Assembly (NCBI GenBank): GCA_030612095.1
Contig: JAUWOO010000102.1
Location: forward strand, 1 to 6,337
Origin: Thermoplasmatota archaeon
GTDB lineage: Archaea; Thermoplasmatota; E2; DHVEG-1
Direction: 5' to 3'
DNA length: 6,337 bases
The notes under the pieces were generated by a model. It made no database searches. It worked only from the letters and a program-made list of their open reading frames with translations, and had not been told where the DNA came from. A program made the position numbers and the translations under genes. Position 1 is the stretch's first letter, and every line of letters starts with the position of its first letter. Positions 1-4,985 of the stretch are shown piece after piece.

Positions 1-1
1 A

Positions 2-478
2 CCAATGGGGTGGAGAATCGTTGTTCCGTCACCAGATCCAAAGGCCATTGTTGAAGGAGAAATCATTAAAAAAATGCTTGATGACGATATTATTGTTATC
101 GCATCAGGTGGAGGTGGAATGCCTGTTTTTGAAAAAGAAGGGTGGGGACTTAATGGCATAGAAGCAGTGATTGATAAAGATCTCGCGTCTGAACGACTTG
201 CTGAAGCGATAGATGCAGAGCTTTTGATGATTCTTACAAACGTTGAGAAGGTATATCTTGATTACAACACACCTCATCAAAAACCATTGGACAACATTAC
301 GTTGGAAGATTTAAAGAAATATTATAAAGATGGCCATTTTCCACCTGGTAGTATGGGGCCAAAGGTGTTGGCCGCCATTCGATTTCTAGAACGCGGTGGA
401 AAAAAGGTTATTATTTCCCACGTTGAAAAAGGAGAGAGTGCACTGCAGGGAAAAACAGGTACTCACATACAAAGGTAA
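2..478 (+). CDS. arcC: Carbamate kinase, C-terminal half (5' end outside window)
   Basis: Carbamate kinase (amino acid kinase fold, cytoplasmic) catalyses ATP + carbamate to ADP + carbamoyl phosphate. It usually works in the ATP-forming direction, after ornithine or other carbamoyl transfer. The open frame runs through the left edge, so only about 158 residues of a family usually near 310 are visible; the ATG at 5 is an internal methionine. Counting that Met as residue 1, family motifs appear in order: VVPSPDP (6-12), the glycine-rich ASGGGGMPV (33-41), AVIDKDLA (54-61) with the conserved Lys and Asp of the active site, ILTNVEKVY (76-84) of the nucleotide region, GSMGPK (115-120), and the terminal GKTGTHI (149-155). 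No frameshift or missing motif is seen. No partner such as ornithine carbamoyltransferase or arginine deiminase is in view. The next gene follows after 43 bases and appears to have its own promoter. The enzyme identity is firm; its pathway direction is inference. Confidence 0.95.
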   Translation, partial: PMGWRIVVPSPDPKAIVEGEIIKKMLDDDIIVIASGGGGMPVFEKEGWGLNGIEAVIDKDLASERLAEAIDAELLMILTNVEKVYLDYNTPHQKPLDNITLEDLKKYYKDGHFPPGSMGPKVLAAIRFLERGGKKVIISHVEKGESALQGKTGTHIQR

Positions 479-484
479 CAGTTG

Positions 485-495
485 TTTTTATTAAA
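485..495 (+). promoter_or_regulatory. Candidate box A (TATA-like) element for the DRG gene
   Basis: The T/A-only run TTTTTATTAAA is centred about 32 bases before the ATG at 522. In archaea this would place transcription start near 515, giving a very short leader. No Shine-Dalgarno sequence lies before the ATG, which fits near-leaderless expression. The same T5 run (485-489) lies 7 bases after the carbamate kinase stop and could instead, or also, serve as an oligo-T terminator for that gene. Assigned by position and composition only. Confidence 0.35.
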
Positions 496-521
496 CCCCT
501 AGATATATCATTTTTCAAATT

Positions 522-1634
522 ATGGACACTTCATCAATTGATCAGCAAATAAAAAACATAGAAGATGAAATTTTTAACACACAGAAAAATAAGGCTACTG
601 AACATCATATCGGTAAGTTAAAAGCAAAGCTTGCGAGACTGCATGAGGACGTCGAGAAAAGGAAAAGTGCAGGTGTCAAGGGAAAAGGTTTTGCTGTCAA
701 GAAATCTGGTGATGCAACTGTGGGACTCATCGGATTTCCAAGCATTGGTAAAAGTACCCTTTTGAACCAATTAACAGATGCAAACAGCCGGGTTGGCGCT
801 TATGAGTTCACAACTCTCGATGCTATTCCTGGCATGATGAAGTACAATGGGGCGAATATACAAATCTTGGATTTACCTGGCCTTATAACCGGTGCATCAC
901 TTGGAAAAGGCCGTGGTAGAGAGATACTTTCAGCGGTAAGAAACGTTGATCTAATATTATTTATGATAGATGCACAGCACGAAGATCATCTTGAACTCAT
1001 GACCGAAGAACTGTATAAAGCAGGTCTCAGATTAAATCAAAAAAAACCAGATGTAGTTATAAAAAGAACGGGACATGGTGGCATTACAATAAATTCTACA
1101 ATAAAACTATCGCATCTAAATGAAGGAGTCGTAAAATCAATTTCATCAGAGTATGTAACAAATGCTGATATTATAATACGAGATGACATTACAGAAGATC
1201 AACTGATAGACGTATTCATTCAGAATAGAATATATGTACCTGCCGTGGTTATAATAAATAAAAAAGATTTAATCACTAAAGAAGAGTTAAATAAAAAAAT
1301 TAAAAACATAACGCAGAAAAACTGGGATGTAATATCCATATCTGCAAGTGAGGGTACTGGACTTGATGAACTTAAGAAAGTAATTTTTTCAGAGCTGAAG
1401 TTCACCCGTACGTATATGAAACCCGTTGGAGAGAAACCTGATTTTGATGAACCGTTGATTTTAAAAAAAGGTCAAACCGTAGAGGATGCATGCAGAAAGC
1501 TTCACAGGGATTTTAAAAGAAAGTTTAGATATGCACAGGTATGGGGTAAATCTGCTAAATATCCAGGTCAAAATGTTGGATTTGATCATGTTTTGGAAGA
1601 TGAAGATATACTGACAATAACTGTATCTCGTTAG
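522..1634 (+). CDS. drg: DRG-family GTP-binding protein (OBG-type G domain plus TGS)
   Basis: Developmentally regulated GTP-binding protein of the archaeal/eukaryotic DRG branch of Obg-like GTPases. The family is cytoplasmic, binds RNA and ribosomes, and is thought to aid translation. At 370 aa it is full family length. Order of parts: a charged N-terminal helical region (about 1-62); the P-loop G1 GFPSIGKST (71-79), which is the DRG signature form; G2 threonines at 97-98; G3 DLPG (117-120); a DRG-specific insertion holding TGHGGITINST (183-193) and the segment up to about 238; G4 NKKD (246-249); G5 SAS (273-275); and a C-terminal TGS domain (about 293-370) ending in the usual VGFDHVLEDEDIL. 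All nucleotide-binding motifs are intact. The ATG at 522 is chosen because the N-terminal helix matches the usual family start and no earlier in-frame start lies close by. The TAG stop overlaps the stop of the converging transketolase gene. No DFRP partner gene is visible here. Confidence 0.96.
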   Translation: MDTSSIDQQIKNIEDEIFNTQKNKATEHHIGKLKAKLARLHEDVEKRKSAGVKGKGFAVKKSGDATVGLIGFPSIGKSTLLNQLTDANSRVGAYEFTTLDAIPGMMKYNGANIQILDLPGLITGASLGKGRGREILSAVRNVDLILFMIDAQHEDHLELMTEELYKAGLRLNQKKPDVVIKRTGHGGITINSTIKLSHLNEGVVKSISSEYVTNADIIIRDDITEDQLIDVFIQNRIYVPAVVIINKKDLITKEELNKKIKNITQKNWDVISISASEGTGLDELKKVIFSELKFTRTYMKPVGEKPDFDEPLILKKGQTVEDACRKLHRDFKRKFRYAQVWGKSAKYPGQNVGFDHVLEDEDILTITVSR

Positions 1635-2581
1635 TTTTTAAGTAAATCTTTAACGTTTTTCACAATATGTTTTTCATTTAAACCATATTTTTCGAGCAAG
1701 TCCTTTGGCTCTCCGCTTTCGCAGAATCTGTCTTTTATTCCCATTCTTCTGAATCTTACAGGATGACTGTTCTCCGCAAGTGTTTCTGCTATTGCTCCTC
1801 CAAGTCCGCCAATGATTGAATGTTCCTCTGCTGTTATTATTGCACCCGTTTCCCTGGCACATTTAATTACTAGTTTCTCATCTAATGGTTTTATAGTATG
1901 CATGTCAATTACTTGAGCGTTTATACCTTGCTTAAATAGTGTTTTCCGTGCATCAATTGCTGGATCGACCATGGTTCCGCAGGCAATAATTGTAACATCT
2001 GAACCGTCCTCAACTATCATCCCCTTGCCTAGTTTGACGCTTTCAATATAATCTTTATCATAAATAATTGGTGCATTTGCCCGCCCGATCCTTGCATACA
2101 TAGGGCCTTTATTTGTTGCCATGAGTTCAACGATTTTTCCTGTTTGTGTGGCATCACTGGGTGCAAGAACAGTCATATTTGGCAATACTCGCATCAATGC
2201 AATGTCCTCTATCATTTGATGGCTAGCTCCATCTTTCCCTACACTTATACCACCATGTGTAGCAAATATCTTTACATTAGCCTGTGAATATGCAAGATCA
2301 ATACGTATCTGATCATAGACTCTTCCCGTAGCAAACACGGCAAATGTACTTGCAAAAGGTATTTTACCGCATGACGCAAGTCCAGCAGCCGTGGATATCA
2401 TGTTTGCCTCGGCGATACCCATCTCAAAAAATCTTTCGGGATATTTCTTTGCAAACATTATAGTTTTTGTAGATTTGGAGAGGTCTGCATCTAAAACGAC
2501 TAGATTGGGATATTTCTCACCGAGCTTTACAAGAGTTTCCCCATATGCATTCCTGGGATTTGCCATTAATTTCTTACTCAA
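1631..2581 (-). CDS. tkt: Transketolase, C-terminal subunit (pyrimidine-binding and C domains)
   Basis: Second subunit of a split transketolase. Together with the upstream-encoded N-terminal subunit it forms the thiamine diphosphate enzyme that moves two-carbon ketol units between sugar phosphates, supplying or consuming pentose and erythrose 4-phosphates. At 316 aa it matches the usual length of this subunit (about 310). Visible parts: the pyrimidine-binding domain (about 6-170) with LDADLSKS (30-37), FFEMGIAEANM (51-61) holding the catalytic Glu58 that activates the cofactor, the FASTFAVF segment (76-83) and ISVGKDGASHQ (112-122); then the transketolase C domain (about 185-310) with DMHTIKPLD (226-234), ITAEEHSIIGGLG (249-261) and DRFCESGEP (284-292). 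The start is TTG at 2581, preferred over an ATG at 2566 because a GGAGGGG site sits 5-7 bases before it. The gap to the N-subunit stop is 2 bases, so the pair is surely cotranscribed. A DXS-like enzyme is excluded by the split form and the absence of DXS-specific N-terminal sequence. The paralogous assignment as dihydroxyacetone synthase is unlikely. Confidence 0.94.
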   Translation of the reverse strand: MSKKLMANPRNAYGETLVKLGEKYPNLVVLDADLSKSTKTIMFAKKYPERFFEMGIAEANMISTAAGLASCGKIPFASTFAVFATGRVYDQIRIDLAYSQANVKIFATHGGISVGKDGASHQMIEDIALMRVLPNMTVLAPSDATQTGKIVELMATNKGPMYARIGRANAPIIYDKDYIESVKLGKGMIVEDGSDVTIIACGTMVDPAIDARKTLFKQGINAQVIDMHTIKPLDEKLVIKCARETGAIITAEEHSIIGGLGGAIAETLAENSHPVRFRRMGIKDRFCESGEPKDLLEKYGLNEKHIVKNVKDLLKN

Positions 2582-2583
2582 GT

Positions 2584-3435
2584 TTACCCCTCCAGTTTCT
2601 TCTGCATTAAATCGAGTTCTTCCATTGCCATGTTGTATTCCATTTCATTTGGTGGAACGCCATGAAAATCAACGTTATTTTCCATGAATGAGACTCCTTT
2701 GCCCTTTACAGTATTTAGTATAATTACGGATGGCTGTCTCTTATGATTATCTGCCTCATTTAGAGCACCAAGTATTTGTTTCATGTTGTGACCATCAATC
2801 TCTGTAACATGCCATCCAAAGGAACTCCATCGATCTCTCACCGATTCTAGACGCATTACTTCCTCTGTGTTTCCATCAATCTGTAAAAAGTTTCTGTCAA
2901 TGAACGCAGTTAAATTATCAAGCTTGTAATGTGATGCTGCTGCAGCTGCCTCCCACACCTGTCCCTCATCAGTCTCACCGTCACCCAACATAACATAAGC
3001 ATTGTACGTCTTCTCATCTAATTTTCCTGCAAGAGCTACACCGTTTGCAAAAGAAAGACCATGGCCAAGGGAACCAGTAGAAGCCTCAATGCCTGGAACA
3101 TAAGAACATACGGGATGTCCTTGCAACATACAGTTGATCTCTCTAAGATTTTTCAATTCGTCAACAGAAAAATATCCGCTCTCTGCAAGTACTGCATAAA
3201 GCGCAGGGGCAGCATGGCCTTTACTCAAAATGAAGCGATCTCTATCTGGATCATTAGGATTCTTAGGGTTGTGATTCATATGTGCAAAGTACAGTGCAAC
3301 AATCATGTCAACAGCAGACAACGAACCACCGGGATGTCCTGATTTAGCTCTGTACAACATTTCAATAACATGTTTCCTGATATTAACAGCCATTAAATCG
3401 AGTCTATCGATAATTTTCCTATCGTAATGCTCCAT
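2584..3435 (-). CDS. tkt: Transketolase, N-terminal subunit (thiamine diphosphate-binding)
   Basis: First subunit of the split transketolase; it binds the diphosphate and metal end of thiamine diphosphate. From the ATG at 3435 it has 283 aa, typical for the subunit (about 270-285). Motifs: AKSGHPGGSLSAVD (30-43) and LSKGHAAPALYA (70-81), with the conserved cofactor/substrate histidines; EASTGSLGHGLSFANG (117-132); the thiamine diphosphate motif beginning GDGETDEGQVWEAA (151-164) and closing with LDNLTAFIDRN (172-182); LQIDGNT (184-190); and TVKGKGVSFMEN (242-253), followed by His258 in FHG. Many family members have Trp in place of that Phe257. The frame stays open upstream to an ATG at 3489, but 3435 is preferred: it has a strong G-rich SD just upstream and begins at the usual family position, whereas the 18 extra residues look unlike the family. 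Neighbours: the C subunit follows 2 bases after the stop, and srp54 diverges across 195 bases. Confidence 0.94.
   Translation of the reverse strand: MEHYDRKIIDRLDLMAVNIRKHVIEMLYRAKSGHPGGSLSAVDMIVALYFAHMNHNPKNPNDPDRDRFILSKGHAAPALYAVLAESGYFSVDELKNLREINCMLQGHPVCSYVPGIEASTGSLGHGLSFANGVALAGKLDEKTYNAYVMLGDGETDEGQVWEAAAAASHYKLDNLTAFIDRNFLQIDGNTEEVMRLESVRDRWSSFGWHVTEIDGHNMKQILGALNEADNHKRQPSVIILNTVKGKGVSFMENNVDFHGVPPNEMEYNMAMEELDLMQKKLEG
2587..2593 (-). promoter_or_regulatory. Ribosome binding site deciding the TTG start of the transketolase C subunit
   Basis: On the minus strand GGAGGGG is followed by TAAAC and then the TTG at 2581-2579. The site lies inside the last codons of the N-terminal subunit gene, whose TAA is part of the spacer. 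It is a strong match to the anti-SD end of archaeal 16S rRNA at normal spacing, so TTG rather than the downstream ATG is the likely start. It also suggests translational coupling of the two subunits. Confidence 0.8.
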
Positions 3436-3439
3436 TGAA

Positions 3440-3448
3440 TCCCCCCTC
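3440..3448 (-). promoter_or_regulatory. Ribosome binding site for the transketolase N subunit
   Basis: The minus strand reads GAGGGGGGA, then TTCA, then the ATG at 3435. The run of six G gives a good SD match and fixes this start rather than the in-frame ATG 54 bases upstream. It shows that this first gene of the operon has a real 5' leader, unlike the apparently leaderless neighbours. Confidence 0.7.
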
Positions 3449-3465
3449 AAACAAAAAACAAGGGC

Positions 3466-3489
3466 ATGATATCTTTCAGTGAATATCAT
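3466..3489. repeat. Small inverted repeat (operator-like dyad) in the tkt leader/promoter
   Basis: ATGATAT at 3466-3472 and its exact reverse complement ATATCAT at 3483-3489 flank a 10-base spacer, with arm centres 17 bases apart. A second, overlapping palindrome, TTCA-G-TGAA, lies at 3475-3483. The element covers the place where transcription of the transketolase operon is expected to begin, so it could be a repressor site or a leader hairpin. In AT-rich DNA a 7-base dyad can arise by chance. Confidence 0.3.
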
Positions 3490-3495
3490 CCATGT

Positions 3496-3513
3496 GTAAA
3501 TACTTTTTGTAAA
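3496..3513 (-). promoter_or_regulatory. Candidate box A elements for the transketolase operon
   Basis: On the minus strand two T/A-rich candidates occur: TTTACAAA (3513-3506) and GTATTTAC (3503-3496). Either would set transcription start at roughly 3475-3485 and leave a leader of about 40-50 bases before the ATG at 3435. That leader contains a T6 run (3458-3453) just ahead of the SD. Assignment is by position and composition only. Confidence 0.35.
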
Positions 3514-3586
3514 TTCTTAGCCCTGTGATAAAACAGTTAAAGTAAGAGGGGGAGGAGGAAAGATTGAAGGTGATTTTGAACGGCGA

Positions 3587-3613
3587 TACATTTTAATGCC
3601 TCCTTTTACATTT
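3587..3613 (+). promoter_or_regulatory. Candidate box A region for srp54
   Basis: Two T/A-rich candidates precede srp54. ACATTTTAA (3588-3596) would start transcription near 3618 and give a leader of about 13 bases. TTTTACATTTA (3603-3613) is centred about 23 bases before the ATG and would give a leaderless mRNA. The only SD-like bases before the ATG are a weak AAGGG at 3622-3626. Which element is used cannot be decided from sequence alone. Confidence 0.4.
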
Positions 3614-3630
3614 ACGGGCTTAAGGGTAAA

Positions 3631-4962
3631 ATGGTATTAGATGATTTAGGTAGTTCACTTAGAGGAACGTTAAAGAAGATAGCCAATGCAGTACATGTTG
3701 ACTCAAAACTCATAAAAGAGGTAGTAAGAGATATACAGCGAGCGCTTCTACAGGCAGATGTTAACGTCAAACTTGTTTTAGATCTGTCAAAAAAGATCGA
3801 GAAACGTGCACTACAAGAGAAACCTCCGGCGGGGATGAGTAATCGAGAGCACGTTATTCATATTGTTTATGCTGAGCTAGTAAACATCCTTGGTGATTCT
3901 AGGGAGCTGCCGATTAAAAAACAGATAATAATGATGACCGGGCTCTACGGCCAAGGAAAGACGACCTCGTGCGGAAAAATTGCAACGTATTTTAAAAAGA
4001 AGGGTTTAAGACCTGCTTTGATTGCAGGTGATGTTCATCGTCCTGCAGCCTATGAACAGTTAAAACAAATATCAGAGCAGGTGAAAGTTCCATTCTATGG
4101 TGATAAGAAGGAAAAAAATGCAGTGAAGGTTGTAAAAGACGGGTTAAACAAGTTTAAAAGAAGTAGTGATGTAATAATTGTAGATACGTCTGGAAGACAT
4201 AAACTCGAAGACGACCTCATCCAAGAAATGAAGGACATTTTTAAGGCAACCAAGCCTAATGAAAAACTGCTTGTTATAGATGCTGCTGTTGGTCAGCAAG
4301 CTGGTTCTCAGGCAAAGGCATTCAATGATACTGTGAATATAACTGGTATTGTTCTTACAAAAATGGATGGTACCGCTAAAGGTGGTGGTGCGCTAAGTGC
4401 CGCAGCTGAAGTTGGTGCCCCTATTGTATTTATAGGTACAGGTGAACATGCTGGTGATTTTGAGAAATTTGACCCTGCGCGATTCATATCTCGTCTTCTT
4501 GGTATGGGTGATATCAAATCCCTACTCGAAAAAGCAGAAGAGAGTATGAAGGGAAAAGATGCAGAGAAAACTGCTAGGCGGTTAATGTCTGGTAAATTCA
4601 CCTTACATGACATGTATGACCAAATGGATATGTTGTCTGGAATGGGTCCCCTTAGCAAGGTAGCGGAGATGCTTCCTGGTGGTTTTTCAGGTAAAATCAA
4701 GGACATTGATATGGATGATACTCAAATCAAACTTCAGAGATTTCGTGTTGTTATGAACTCTATGACGGATGAAGAGATGAATGATCCAAGTATCATTCGT
4801 GCGTCTCGTGTTAAACGTATTGCACATGGAGCCGGTGTTGAAAATAAAAATGTCAAAGAGTTGTTGAAGTATTATAATATGACAAAGCGTATGATGAAGG
4901 GTTTATCTGGTAACAGGAAAATGAGGAAGAATCTGATGAAGCAGTTACAGTTTGGGAAATAA
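3631..4962 (+). CDS. srp54: Signal recognition particle 54 kDa protein (SRP54/Ffh)
   Basis: GTPase subunit of the signal recognition particle. With SRP RNA and SRP19 it binds signal sequences as they leave the ribosome, and with the receptor FtsY it delivers the complex to the membrane translocon. At 443 aa it is full length. Domains: N domain (about 1-90) with DIQRALLQADVNVKLV (34-49); G domain (about 95-295) with P-loop GLYGQGKTT (104-112), DVHRPAA (134-140), DTSGR (185-189), the LTKMDGTAKGGGALS guanine-specificity block (242-256) and FIGTGEH (267-273); then the methionine-rich M domain (about 297-443), with MLPGG (347-351), RVKRIAHGAG (393-402) and a basic C terminus for SRP RNA and signal-peptide binding. 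The P-loop reads TTS where TTT is more usual, and DTSGR where DTAGR is common; both are conservative. The ATG at 3631 matches the usual MVLDxLGxSL family start. It diverges from the transketolase operon and may be read together with the glycerate kinase gene downstream. Confidence 0.98.
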   Translation: MVLDDLGSSLRGTLKKIANAVHVDSKLIKEVVRDIQRALLQADVNVKLVLDLSKKIEKRALQEKPPAGMSNREHVIHIVYAELVNILGDSRELPIKKQIIMMTGLYGQGKTTSCGKIATYFKKKGLRPALIAGDVHRPAAYEQLKQISEQVKVPFYGDKKEKNAVKVVKDGLNKFKRSSDVIIVDTSGRHKLEDDLIQEMKDIFKATKPNEKLLVIDAAVGQQAGSQAKAFNDTVNITGIVLTKMDGTAKGGGALSAAAEVGAPIVFIGTGEHAGDFEKFDPARFISRLLGMGDIKSLLEKAEESMKGKDAEKTARRLMSGKFTLHDMYDQMDMLSGMGPLSKVAEMLPGGFSGKIKDIDMDDTQIKLQRFRVVMNSMTDEEMNDPSIIRASRVKRIAHGAGVENKNVKELLKYYNMTKRMMKGLSGNRKMRKNLMKQLQFGK

Positions 4963-4985
4963 TTTATTTTTTCTAAAGATTGGAT
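4963..4985 (+). promoter_or_regulatory. T-rich spacer between srp54 and glycerate kinase: possible terminator and/or promoter
   Basis: This short spacer is nearly all A/T. It holds a T6 run at 4967-4972, which could act as an archaeal oligo-T terminator for srp54. It also has a TTTATTTTTT-like box A about 15-22 bases before the glycerate kinase ATG, a little closer than is ideal for leaderless transcription. No SD site is visible. Sequence alone cannot separate readthrough from an independent promoter. Confidence 0.3.

Noticed and set aside
2391..2687. Open frame of 98 codons on the + strand across the transketolase subunit junction
   Set aside because: It overlaps both well-supported transketolase genes in antisense, has no ribosome binding site and resembles no known family.
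3061..3342. Open frame of 93 codons antisense to the transketolase N subunit
   Set aside because: Shadow of a conserved gene, with no start signals.
3436..3489. N-terminal extension of the transketolase N subunit to the ATG at 3489
   Set aside because: The extra 18 residues look unlike the family, and the strong SD directly before the ATG at 3435 makes that the better start. A leaderless start at 3489 cannot be fully excluded.
4308..4706. Open frame of 132 codons antisense to srp54
   Set aside because: It lies wholly inside a highly conserved coding region, has no SD or promoter, and its low-complexity Pro/Ser/Ala-rich product is what the reverse strand of the SRP54 codons gives.
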